Positions 9,358 through 17,925 of a stretch of 64,000 nt of DNA are shown in pieces. This stretch comes from Enterocytospora artemiae (lineage: Eukaryota; Microsporidia). A program made the position numbers and the translations under genes. The DNA lies in contig JASNGC010000005.1 of the NCBI GenBank assembly GCA_038659295.1, positions 124,001 to 188,000 of the forward strand, read 5' to 3'. Under the pieces are notes generated by a model that saw only the letters and a program-made list of their open reading frames with translations, did no database searches and had not been told where the DNA came from. Position 1 is the stretch's first letter. Every line of letters starts with the position of its first letter.

Positions 9358-9903
9358 ATGAATTATGTGATTGTCTTTGATTTGAATGAAACACTAGTAA
9401 AACGCTTTAGACATGGCGAGTTGATGGAAGGCGGCACTAAAATCGGACCCCATGTTGTTTATCCTCAGCCATATCTGATGGATTTGGTAAGCTTTGCCAA
9501 TGATAACAAGTTCAAGATTGCTCTTTGGTCCTCTGTCCTCTTGAAAAATCTCATTCCTATTGAAAAGCATCTCTTTGAGAAGTATGGACTTCAGTTTGAT
9601 GCCATTTTTTCTCAGGAAGATTGTGATGTTGAGGAATCGATTGGGAATGTCAAGCCCAAGCAATTTAAGAAGGATTTAAGGAAGTTAGCCTCGTATTTCA
9701 GTGTGCCTCTAGATAAGTGTCTACTTATCGATGATTCCATCGGTAAGAGAGTTGAGGAACAAAATTTCTACAGAATTGCAGAGAATACAAATGGACTAAA
9801 AGGTGCAATTGAGTATATATCCGAGTTTATCCAGCAGAATAAGCACACAAATCAAATTACAAACGCTGAACACTGTGAAGAGTATATTGCATCGTCCATC
9901 TAA
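9358..9903 (+). CDS. FCP1/SCP-like HAD-superfamily protein
   Basis: The 181-aa protein begins with HAD motif I in the form VFDLNETLV (D8, N10). FCP1-homology features follow: YPQPYLMDLVSF, KIALWSSVLLKNL (motif II region), and LLIDDSIGKRV (motif III, Asp pair). Typical FCP1/SCP phosphatases have DLDETL; here the second Asp, the general acid, is Asn. It may therefore be a weak or non-canonical phosphatase, or act as a binding protein. No signal or membrane segment. The ATG follows CGCCCTCCTCAA. It is transcribed divergently from the membrane-protein gene at 8395-9087. Confidence 0.85.
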   Translation: MNYVIVFDLNETLVKRFRHGELMEGGTKIGPHVVYPQPYLMDLVSFANDNKFKIALWSSVLLKNLIPIEKHLFEKYGLQFDAIFSQEDCDVEESIGNVKPKQFKKDLRKLASYFSVPLDKCLLIDDSIGKRVEEQNFYRIAENTNGLKGAIEYISEFIQQNKHTNQITNAEHCEEYIASSI

Positions 9904-10006
9904 TTAATAAAAGATATCAAATTTTAATGCAGAATTAAGGGCGGTGTCTGGGAGAACATACATTTTTTGAAAAACATTTCTTTTAGAAAACGTAAATAAA
10001 ACTAAT

Positions 10007-10579
10007 TTAACGATTAGATTTAGCAATTCTTTCCACCTCTTCCTTCTTCTTAACAGCATAGGAGTTTTGATTGTTTGCGGCTGCATTCATGATTTCAAAT
10101 GCCATGACTTCCGGCATATTCATTTTCTTGTTCTTGAATGCCGTATCCCTAATTCCCTCGGCCAAAAACTGAAGTGCCTTATTAACCCTCTTAAATGGGG
10201 ATACATCTACAGAGGTTCTCTTCATATTTCCGCCTCTGCCCACTCTTGCAGAGAACTCTCTTGGACCTGCATTGATGATGGCATCAGTAAGCAACTGAAT
10301 TGGATTATTCTTTGCTTTAGCCTCAATAATCTCGCATGCTTGCCTAAACAGCTTAATGGCTAATCTCTTCTTACCCGCATTTCTACCGTGCTGCATCAGG
10401 TGAACCACGAACCTCTCAACAATTGAAGTATTACACTTTCCAAACCGGCCCAAATCCGCCTTTGTTGAAGTGTGAGGAACAATCCCCGGCTTTGATACGT
10501 TTATAAAGTCAACCAAAGTTTCGTCCGAAACAGTTACATCAGAATAGCTGTACCTCTGGAATAATTTAATGTCAGCCAT
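10007..10579 (-). CDS. RPS5: Ribosomal protein uS7 (RPS5)
   Basis: The 190-aa protein has the classical uS7 blocks: CNTSIVERFVVHLMQHGRNAGKK, PIQLLTDAIINAGPREFSARVGRGG, and the C-terminal AFEIMNAA..NSYAVKKKEEVERIAKSNR. It binds the 3' major domain of 18S rRNA at the 40S head. An ATG 15 codons upstream exists, but the chosen ATG at 10579 is preceded by ACCCATC and begins where the family begins (MADIKLFQRY). Length matches eukaryotic S5 (about 200 aa). Confidence 0.95.
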   Translation of the reverse strand: MADIKLFQRYSYSDVTVSDETLVDFINVSKPGIVPHTSTKADLGRFGKCNTSIVERFVVHLMQHGRNAGKKRLAIKLFRQACEIIEAKAKNNPIQLLTDAIINAGPREFSARVGRGGNMKRTSVDVSPFKRVNKALQFLAEGIRDTAFKNKKMNMPEVMAFEIMNAAANNQNSYAVKKKEEVERIAKSNR

Positions 10580-10881
10580 GATGGGTAAAATTTTTGAAAA
10601 AATTAAAAACAATTTGTTCAACATACAAAAAGATCGCTGGTGCTATAGCAGCCCATCCTACATTGGACGAAAATGTTAAGTATATGGATATTTACAAAAA
10701 TCTCTTGGTTTAAGGTTTTTAATGATAGGTAAAATGTTGAGCACTCAACAATCAGATGTTGGTTGTGAATGGCACTATGTTACTGTGGTCAACGGCCAAC
10801 ATTCATCACAAATGTCTCAGCTATGGGTAAAAACTCCCGTACAGTTAACAACCTTTAGTTAAACAAATTATCTCAAAGCCC
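10580..10881. other. Divergent intergenic region, RPS5 and the small gene at 10882
   Basis: This region of about 300 nt should hold both promoters. The only ATG frames after CCC tracts are 11-19 codons long. No tRNA-like or hairpin structure stands out. Confidence 0.5.
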
Positions 10882-11205
10882 ATGTTTCGATGTGGAAATC
10901 CAGGAACTGAGTTTTATGCTGGTGAATTTCTTTGTTGCTTAAATGATAAGTTCAACATTGTACTATTTCCTGATGCATCGCTCATCTACGAAAATACTTC
11001 TCATGACCTGGGGTTTATAATTCCTGTTGATTATCTAAGCTTTATTAAGACGCTAGACCCCCGATTTAGTTACAGCACAGATGTTCTGGAAATATTTCAG
11101 TTTAGTAAAACTGACGATAAAAAATTGCTTAGCGAATATATAAAAACTATTTCTCACAACACCAAGTGGTCCATTTTAAAGGATTTGAAGTCAAAAAACC
11201 TGTGA
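10882..11205 (+). CDS. Hypothetical protein (107 aa)
   Basis: The ATG directly follows AAAGCCC, a strong microsporidian-type start, so I believe this is a real gene. The protein is soluble, with beta-rich hydrophobic stretches in the N-terminal half (FNIVLFPDASLIYE, LGFIIPVDYLSFI) and a charged helical C-terminus. Three cysteines near the N-terminus (C4, C18, C19) form no metal-binding pattern I recognise. No homologue recognised. Confidence 0.7.
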   Translation: MFRCGNPGTEFYAGEFLCCLNDKFNIVLFPDASLIYENTSHDLGFIIPVDYLSFIKTLDPRFSYSTDVLEIFQFSKTDDKKLLSEYIKTISHNTKWSILKDLKSKNL

Positions 11206-11716
11206 AGTGAGCCTACAGAATTTGGTAACATTAACTGAATAAGAGGAAACAAAACATATCCCACTAGAAAATTCTGCATGGCATATACTTTGATCTAAGA
11301 TGTATGATTTAATATTTGTTCAGTTATTGAAGTGGATTGTAAAAGTTCTTTGTTCCAATTTTGGCTTGTAATACACTAAATCTTTCCAAATTGTTTTGCA
11401 CAATACTTAGAGAATAAACTTTTAAAGGGCATTTTCTAACACTCATTGAAAAACCTTATATTTAGATTTTTTAAATAGGCCCTACATTTGATTGATCTAC
11501 TAATTTAGTGAATAAAATGATATTGCAATGAGATTACTCTGCTAGTTTGGAATAATAGCTCACAAATTATCAAAAACTAAAGATTTTGAAAGGTTATCCA
11601 TGATATAACTCCCTTAAATTTCTGTGAAATACCGTCTATATCATCTCATAACACTAATTCTTATTTCAGCTTGGCAAAATTTCAATCTCTCCAAATATTT
11701 TTCAAATATTTCACCC
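11206..11716. other. Intergenic region upstream of CCT6
   Basis: AT-rich spacer of about 510 nt. I see no tRNA, no recognisable snRNA or RNase P core and no ATG frame above about 15 codons with a CCC tract. It holds the 3' end of the 10882 gene and the promoter of the chaperonin gene. Confidence 0.5.
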
Positions 11717-13231
11717 ATGCAATCTTTAAACTCTGAAGCCCAGATTACTCAGGAAGGCCAGGCAATAGCAATTAACAATATCACTTGCAACCAGCTGATC
11801 GAATTATTTTCCACAATGCTTGGGCCCAACGGTACCCTGAAAGCACTGGTGAATGGTGGGCAACAACTCAATTTGACTAAGGATGGCCTTACAGTTTGCA
11901 AAGAGGTTCCATTCACACATCCCACAAGTATAATTATAACCAGAGCGGCCAATTCTCTTTATGAGTCTACAGGAGATGGGGTTATTTCGTTTATTCTGAT
12001 AACAGCGGGAACTTTCACAGAGTCTTTCAAGTTTTATTGCGAGGGTGTCTCGATTCCGAACATCATCAATGGTCTCCAGTTGTCTCTAAATGATGTCTCG
12101 TCATTTTTACGCCAGCAGATTATTCCGCTCGATGATTCGAACCTTCAAAAACTAATCTATTCATCTCTTTCTACAAAAATTAGACATCCACAGTTCCTTG
12201 TTGATATTATTCTGAAGGCTGTAATAAATGTATCATCCAACAAAACATTTGATACGAACATGGTAGAGGTTATAAAGATGGAGGGTGGTGATCTGAGGGA
12301 TTCTGTCTTTGTCAATGGATTGGTGTTGGACCATTCTGGCCGCCACCACAATATGCCCCGCAGTCTAAGCAATGTTTGTGTGATGATTGCCAATATGTCT
12401 TTGGAGTATGAGAAGCCAGAGATAAATGCAGAGTTTTGCTATAGTTCTCCTGCCCAACGAGAAGCTCTTGCAGAAACTGAAAAAGAATTTATAAGTAAGA
12501 AGGCCAGGGCCATTGCAGAGTTTGCCCAGCTCCTGAAAGCAGAGAATAAAGCATTGCTGCTGATTAACGAAAAAGGAATAGATCCATTTTCTCTCGAAAT
12601 TTTGAGTGATGCAGGTATTCTAGCTTTAAGGAGAGCCAAGAGAAGAAACCTGGAGAGAATTTCTAAAATCTGTGGTGGAAAAATTATCACACAGGTGTCG
12701 CAGATAAGTAAAGACTCGGTTGGTTTTTGTGAGTCAGTGAGAGTTGAGGAAATTAATGAAGAGAAATACACATTCATTGAGGGCGTACCAATGCCAGGAG
12801 CATGTACTATTCTTATCCGGGGATCTGTTGACTATGCTAGAATAGTTAAGTCTATTAAAGGAACCCTACAATCTATTCATCTGGCCCTAAAAACCAGGTA
12901 TTGTATTCGTGGTGGCATGCATCTGTTGAAAGGCATTATAGAGTATTTAAATCAGAAATCAAAGGAGGTGCATCATGCAGATGTGGTGGGATATAAGATA
13001 CTATCGAATACATTGGAGAATATCATCAAAATTCTCCTAAAGAATCAGGGTGTAAACATTCATGAGGGATTGGAAAGGCTATTTCGTGGAGAAGATCCTG
13101 ATCATATTATTGAAAATGTTTCTGTGGTTGGGAATGTTATTACGAATTCAGTATATACTGCTGTGAGTTTATTGATGTGTGATGAAATTATAAAATCTGG
13201 TAAATCAATAAAGGAGTCAAAAAATAAATAA
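11717..13231 (+). CDS. CCT6: T-complex chaperonin subunit zeta (CCT6)
   Basis: The 504-aa subunit belongs to the cytosolic TRiC/CCT ring that folds actin and tubulin. Group II chaperonin motifs are in order: MLGPNGTLKALV (34-45), LTKDGLTV (53-60), the ATPase motif GDGVI (86-90; GDGTT in most), EIMEMK-like VIKMEGG, and VLDHSGRH. The block GIDPFSLEILSDAGILALRRAKRRNLERI is the zeta-specific signature. The usual GGG nucleotide-binding element near residue 400 is reduced to RGGM, so the subunit is diverged. The frame opens at a GTG at 11624; the ATG at 11717 follows TTTCACCC and begins at the family start. The 3' end carries AAATAAATAAA over the stop. Confidence 0.93.
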   Translation: MQSLNSEAQITQEGQAIAINNITCNQLIELFSTMLGPNGTLKALVNGGQQLNLTKDGLTVCKEVPFTHPTSIIITRAANSLYESTGDGVISFILITAGTFTESFKFYCEGVSIPNIINGLQLSLNDVSSFLRQQIIPLDDSNLQKLIYSSLSTKIRHPQFLVDIILKAVINVSSNKTFDTNMVEVIKMEGGDLRDSVFVNGLVLDHSGRHHNMPRSLSNVCVMIANMSLEYEKPEINAEFCYSSPAQREALAETEKEFISKKARAIAEFAQLLKAENKALLLINEKGIDPFSLEILSDAGILALRRAKRRNLERISKICGGKIITQVSQISKDSVGFCESVRVEEINEEKYTFIEGVPMPGACTILIRGSVDYARIVKSIKGTLQSIHLALKTRYCIRGGMHLLKGIIEYLNQKSKEVHHADVVGYKILSNTLENIIKILLKNQGVNIHEGLERLFRGEDPDHIIENVSVVGNVITNSVYTAVSLLMCDEIIKSGKSIKESKNK

Positions 13232-13697
13232 ATCATTTAATATAGGTACTGGTCTGCTATATCGCAATTGTCAATAAACTTCTGCAGAAATTTGATGAGT
13301 TTTGTAAATCTTTACTGTACAGTAATTCTAGGGTAAGTAAACTAAAGGTTCCACAACTCTTACCTTTGAATGATGGATCCTGGCCTTGGTATTCACTTTT
13401 TATCCTTCAACTTACTGAACCAAAGTGTAATATTATTTGTGGCATAAAACATAATTTTATATCAAATTATGTTTTAAAGTTCGCAAGTCTCAATTATTAT
13501 ATATGACATTATTAACCATTTCTGGCATTGAATGTCCTTACTTCATAGGCAATTCATAATCACAGGAATTCCAAGTGCCTATTACATTATTTTTGTCTAT
13601 AATCAATTCCGTAAACTGAATTGTTTTATTTGTTTGAAATCATTTTTTTGATTTACCTTTGTAAGATGCTATTTTTATTTCAGACTTTTGGTTCCCT
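13232..13697. other. Intergenic region with a perfect hairpin
   Basis: Spacer of about 470 nt between CCT6 and the type I membrane-protein gene. It has no coding frame I can support. The notable content is the 13-bp inverted repeat at 13445-13476, listed separately. Confidence 0.5.
13445..13476. repeat. Perfect 13-bp inverted repeat with 6-nt loop
   Basis: The arms (TAAAACATAATTT and its exact complement) flank the loop TATATC. It lies about 215 nt after the CCT6 stop, too far to be its immediate polyadenylation site. It might form an RNA hairpin or be a protein-binding palindrome; AT-rich sequence makes chance occurrence possible. Confidence 0.5.
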
Positions 13698-15017
13698 ATG
13701 AAATCAATTTTATTCCTGATCAGCTTTATTTATGTTTCAACAGTTTTGGAGGATGGAATTGACTATAGAGCAAATTATCTAGGTGAAGATGTTGGTTTGA
13801 ATTTTCAATCAGCCGATTTAGAATTTAAATGCATACAATCAGATGAAAAAGAGGTAACTCTGACTGTAAAAATTAAGGAATCTGTAGATAACTTTGGATT
13901 CATACCGCTCTTTGGTTCTATTATAGCAGTTGATCAAAACAATCAAATATTATTTTTGAATGAAACTGGAAGTAACTTTGAAAATGGGAAACTTTTGAAT
14001 CCTGAGGATAAGACATCTCACACAGACGATAGTAATGTATATAATACAGAAAATGGCTTTATAGATAGTGATAACTCTGAGAGTCAGCATAAGATCTTTC
14101 ATTCTCAAGGCCAAACATCCACAACAATCAAACTTACACCGCTATTAGATTCTTCGTTTAAGCAGTATTTTCTGATGGCTTACTCCAAACCGGACTCTAA
14201 AGAAATTATGGTCCAGATATCCAAAAGGCTGGCAGTTTCGGATGAGACGGGTGAATCTTTCCATTTTCTGAATGAGTATTTCGAAACCTCTAAAATTAGT
14301 AATGAATTTAAACGTGTATTGCTCTTCAAAATACTTAATAAGTCTCTAGAAGTACTGGCTGAACAGTTCTCAGCAACGTTAAAAGAGCCTATCCATCAAA
14401 TGAATGACTTATCTGGATCAGGAACAAATTATGATACCAATGAATTGGAACAAATCGGTCACGCTAGTGTCAATGATATATATCTCTCCAAACATTCGAT
14501 CTTGAATCATCCAGATGCTGAGGAACTAGATAAGGCTGTCTTAGGGCCCCAAGATGGTTCAAAGTTGTATGTTCCAAATTCTTCAACAGTAAGTGGCAAA
14601 ACTGCCGTAGATGATTCGACTGTTCAGGAACATACTTCAGATGTTCAAGAAATATTAAGTGCCATTACTTCAGAAATACTGACAGATAGTCAATCGGACT
14701 TCGTAGATAGTGATCCTAACTGTACTGTATTACAGTCCACTACAGATAAATCTGCCGTGCAAGGTGATATTCAGCCAACAGATTGCATGATAGAGTATGT
14801 CGGCTGCCCAGTAGATCCTAAAGAGGAGACAGAAGAAATTGCATCAGATGATTCTCCCTCATCTAGGTTTGTATTGTCTAATGACGAGAATCCTGATGGA
14901 TCATCTGACGATGTGGAATGGCTAACGAAATTAGTTAATGGAATTATCATATTTTGCCTAATTTTTTTAATTCTATATGCTATCAGTAGAGTCTTTGTCT
15001 TATTAGTTTGGAAATAG
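13698..15017 (+). CDS. Type I membrane protein with acidic ectodomain, unknown function (439 aa)
   Basis: A clear N-terminal signal peptide (MKSILFLISFIYVSTVL) and a C-terminal transmembrane helix (IIIFCLIFLILYAISRVFVLLVW, about 413-435) enclose an ectodomain of about 390 residues. The membrane-distal 130 residues look beta-rich and folded. The rest is Asp/Ser/Thr-rich, negatively charged and probably a disordered stalk. The cytosolic tail is only a residue or two. The ATG follows GTTCCCT. AATAAA lies just after the stop (TAGAAATAAA). No family recognised; a cell-surface or secretory-membrane role is inferred from topology alone. Confidence 0.8.
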   Translation: MKSILFLISFIYVSTVLEDGIDYRANYLGEDVGLNFQSADLEFKCIQSDEKEVTLTVKIKESVDNFGFIPLFGSIIAVDQNNQILFLNETGSNFENGKLLNPEDKTSHTDDSNVYNTENGFIDSDNSESQHKIFHSQGQTSTTIKLTPLLDSSFKQYFLMAYSKPDSKEIMVQISKRLAVSDETGESFHFLNEYFETSKISNEFKRVLLFKILNKSLEVLAEQFSATLKEPIHQMNDLSGSGTNYDTNELEQIGHASVNDIYLSKHSILNHPDAEELDKAVLGPQDGSKLYVPNSSTVSGKTAVDDSTVQEHTSDVQEILSAITSEILTDSQSDFVDSDPNCTVLQSTTDKSAVQGDIQPTDCMIEYVGCPVDPKEETEEIASDDSPSSRFVLSNDENPDGSSDDVEWLTKLVNGIIIFCLIFLILYAISRVFVLLVWK

Positions 15018-15166
15018 AAATAAATTTTTATGATTATATAGCCAAGTGCAATAAATTTTTTAGTGTCCATCCCCTAAGTTTACAGTCTATCAACCACAAA
15101 ACACTTTGGAGGAGGTAATTCATTGTAATTCATAAAATTATTTTTCTTCTAATTTTTGGTCCTACA

Positions 15167-15991
15167 ATGGATGAAGATGAGAGAAAAAGACAATTGGAGG
15201 AGATTTTAAAAAAAAGAGAAGAAATTGATAGGATGATTTCTAAGATGCAGTCTGAAATTGGACTTTCAAATAATGGACAGGAAACTCTTCTTAAACAATC
15301 TAAGTCAGCAAATGTGAACAATACAAACACAATAGACAAAACGACGACAGCCACCAATATTCCATTTGCAGATAACCTGCTTACAATCTTCCCACGCTGT
15401 GAATTGATTCTGAAGTCATCGGATCCAAATATTACCCTCGAATACAAATTATTTATAAATAAAAAATGCAATCAGGTTTCTACAGATTATCAGCATACAC
15501 TAAGAATTGTGGAGGAATTTCGTCCCAGATGCGAAGATCCTGTGTTTATAAACATGCTGGTTGGAAAGATTGTCGAGCAGGGTAGGGTCCAGGTGTCCAG
15601 CCATATGGAATCATACAAGCCTCTTAGCTTTATTCTTGTGAAATTAGGAGTAGATGAAGCTATAGATGCATATCTAAGGGTAATCATGAGGATTAAAACC
15701 ACAGAAAACGAGTTGAAAGGAATTTATGCAGTTTATTTCGGATGTATATCTATGAGAGAAGACTATTCGACGGCTTGGTTTTTTCTAGCTTCTATACTTA
15801 ATGTATCACCAAATGCATCTACGGCCATTGTATTAGAGGTGTACCTTGTAATTTGTAGTGAGTTGCTTGCTTCAAAAAATATCAAACGACTTAAAAAGAT
15901 TGGAAACTATTTAGACCGCTTTTTCTATGATAAAATGAACAATAAACCAGTAGAAACTCGAATCCGAATGCTGCTGGAGAAATATATGTGA
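15167..15991 (+). CDS. GLE1: GLE1-like mRNA export factor
   Basis: The 274-aa protein has an N-terminal coiled coil (DERKRQLEEILKKREEIDRM) followed by the helical C-terminal Gle1 domain. The matching blocks are LVGKIVEQGRVQV (family: KLVDQGETQV), and AWFFLASILNVSPNASTAIVLEVYLVICSELL (family: GWRWLAQILN.EP..). The end (YLDRFF ... MLLEKYM) also fits. Gle1 activates the DEAD-box ATPase Dbp5 at the nuclear-pore cytoplasmic face; here only the coiled coil and the C-terminal domain remain (yeast about 540 aa). The context before the ATG is GGTCCTACA, a weaker start signal. Rae1/Gle2 is also encoded in this window. Confidence 0.72.
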   Translation: MDEDERKRQLEEILKKREEIDRMISKMQSEIGLSNNGQETLLKQSKSANVNNTNTIDKTTTATNIPFADNLLTIFPRCELILKSSDPNITLEYKLFINKKCNQVSTDYQHTLRIVEEFRPRCEDPVFINMLVGKIVEQGRVQVSSHMESYKPLSFILVKLGVDEAIDAYLRVIMRIKTTENELKGIYAVYFGCISMREDYSTAWFFLASILNVSPNASTAIVLEVYLVICSELLASKNIKRLKKIGNYLDRFFYDKMNNKPVETRIRMLLEKYM

Positions 15992-16325
15992 AAATGATCA
16001 ATATTTATTGCTTGTTCATATATTTTATCGATATACTCTGTTAGCATCAAAAATTTGCTTAATTGAAGTGTAATACCATTCAACAAGACTTAACTAATAA
16101 CGGTGTGATGAGTAAATCACCTATTCAGAACCTTTACTAGTGTTTTGATGAATATAGTAGCTTATAAGAATGCAAAGTAAGGCATATTCCTAATAAATGT
16201 GGAAACAACACCGCATTGTGTATGTGAGTGTGTCAATTGTAAATAACAACGAGTCACACGCATGCTATCTATTCTTCATATTTGGTAAAATAAAAATTTT
16301 TCCAATCAACTTTTTAGCCCCGTAA
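15992..16325. other. Intergenic region upstream of RIO2
   Basis: AT-rich spacer of about 330 nt. The last 50 nt have the pattern seen before many genes here: an A/T tract (AAAAATTTTT) and then CCCC just before the ATG. Nothing else supported. Confidence 0.5.
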
Positions 16326-17210
16326 ATGAAACTGATTATGGACGGTGTTTGGTCAATTTCAAAGAATCACTTAAAAATTTTGGAGGCTGCCGAGTTTCTT
16401 AGCAAATCACACAATTATTTCAAACCAGAGATGTTAAAAACTCGATCAAAGCTCAAGGCCAACTTTCACGAACATGTTTTGGATTTGATAAATCTGAAGT
16501 TTATTACCTATAGGGATGGCCATTATAAACTAAGCATTAGTGGAATGGACAGTTTGGCCATAAATTCACTAAGAAAGCGCGGGTTAGAAATAGTAGGTTC
16601 ACAGGTAGGTATTGGTAAAGAATCGGATATATTCATAGGCCAGTATAAGGGTAAGGAGGCTATTATTAAGATTCATCGTCTTGGTCGATCGTGCTATACA
16701 AAGATAGGCGATAGAGAACTGAAGGAGACGAATTGGTTGGCCATAAATAAGGAGAGCTGTGCCAAGGAGGCTTACTTTATGAGTCTATTCAGTTCTCTTG
16801 AAATTCCACAGATTTATGACTTTGATAGGCACATTATTGTCATGGAATCGATGAATTATGATACCCTCTACAAGGTGAAGATTGAAAATTACAGGATAAT
16901 TTCGGAAAAGATGTTTCAGTTCATCGGGAAGCTGTATGGTATGGGATATGTCCATGGAGATTTTAATGAATTCAACATTTTGGTTAAGGGTGACGATGTG
17001 GTTGTCATAGATTTTCCACAGGTTATTAAAATAAATCACCCCAGGGCCAGGGAGTACCTGAAAAGAGATATAGAGTGTGTTAACGCATATTTCTGGAAAA
17101 AGAATCTGTATATTTGTGATTACTCACCTTTGGGTGAAATATTGAGGGAAATGAATGTTGACATTAGTTCGGTTGAGATAGAGAAGAAACAGAAACTGGC
17201 ATTATCATGA
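16326..17210 (+). CDS. RIO2: RIO2 atypical serine kinase/ATPase
   Basis: The 294-aa protein acts in cytoplasmic maturation of the pre-40S ribosome. The N-terminal winged helix (about 10-85) is followed by the RIO domain: nucleotide loop VGIGKESDIF (94-103), ATP-binding Lys in AIIKIHRLGR (K115), catalytic loop HGDFNEFNIL (D212), and metal-binding IDFPQ (D229). GKESDI and HRLGR distinguish RIO2 from RIO1. The C-terminal extension of yeast RIO2 (425 aa) is absent. ATG is preceded by TTAGCCCCGTAA; a second ATG four codons later is less likely. Confidence 0.95.
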   Translation: MKLIMDGVWSISKNHLKILEAAEFLSKSHNYFKPEMLKTRSKLKANFHEHVLDLINLKFITYRDGHYKLSISGMDSLAINSLRKRGLEIVGSQVGIGKESDIFIGQYKGKEAIIKIHRLGRSCYTKIGDRELKETNWLAINKESCAKEAYFMSLFSSLEIPQIYDFDRHIIVMESMNYDTLYKVKIENYRIISEKMFQFIGKLYGMGYVHGDFNEFNILVKGDDVVVIDFPQVIKINHPRAREYLKRDIECVNAYFWKKNLYICDYSPLGEILREMNVDISSVEIEKKQKLALS

Positions 17211-17315
17211 GGTTACTCACTGTTGGAGTCTCTTCTGCTTAAGCTATAATAAAGTGTTGATCAGTAACACTTATGTAAATTATTCATTAAAGCATCAATA
17301 GTCTGATATAATTTA

Positions 17316-17573
17316 TTATTTATTTTTTAACTTTATCACTGTAATTAAAATGGTAAATGCAGTGAATATAATAAATATTAATGCGTATATCTTCTTCATC
17401 TTGGTTGCAGACTTTAATCTATCTATAAACCTTTCATTTTCGAAAAGAGCTATTTTATTCTCTCCCAGTTTTTTCTGAACACCAATTAATTTTTCAGTTT
17501 GAAGATCCAGATCGGCATTTATATTCTCGCAATGGTGAAGCGCAATATTAAAAAGTTCGGAAGTTCCATCCAT
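17316..17573 (-). CDS. Short Qb-type SNARE, tail-anchored
   Basis: This 85-aa protein is one SNARE-like helix followed by a C-terminal membrane anchor (IYALIFIIFTAFTILITVI, about 62-80). The helix has the LDLQTEKL central layer with Gln and the downstream register L-x6-L-x6-F seen in Vti1/Gos1-type Qb SNAREs (DLHxQRETI in the family). The N-terminal regulatory domain of about 120 residues found in fungal Qb SNAREs is missing. It likely acts in vesicle fusion, cytosol-facing on Golgi or endosomal membranes. No CCC tract is seen before the ATG. It is divergent from the septin gene. Confidence 0.65.
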   Translation of the reverse strand: MDGTSELFNIALHHCENINADLDLQTEKLIGVQKKLGENKIALFENERFIDRLKSATKMKKIYALIFIIFTAFTILITVIKLKNK

Positions 17574-17925
17574 TGTTTATATTGAAGAAATGTTTACAAG
17601 CATTATTAAGTTTCAAAGTATTTGTTGTCAATTAATAGGTTCGAGAGTAGCAACAGACATGAAATAAAAAATACTTTACCAGCTGACGTTTATATAGTCA
17701 CTCGCTTCGAACCTTTATTGTTTAATGCCAATTAATTGCCAAAATTGCAGTTTTTCCATGCTCCAGGGCTAGTACGAAATTATTTAAAAAAGAAGGAGAT
17801 TGCAGACGACCACTTGGAAACATACAGGCCCAATATTTATTGCTCTTTACTCAGAAACATAGGCTATAGCTATACTTTTCAATTATTTATTTGTTTTATT
17901 TATAAAAAAAAATTATTATTTGTCC
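17574..17925. other. Divergent intergenic region, SNARE and septin
   Basis: About 350 nt. A 15-codon ATG frame at 17725 contains a C-x2-C pair, and a long open frame without ATG follows in another phase. I found no splice-compatible join, so no gene is called. The promoter of both neighbours should lie here. Confidence 0.45.

Noticed and set aside
9203..9361. 52-codon ATG frame overlapping the start of the FCP1-like gene
   Set aside because: No start signal and it would swallow the CCC signal and promoter of the next gene; looks like chance, though its composition is protein-like.
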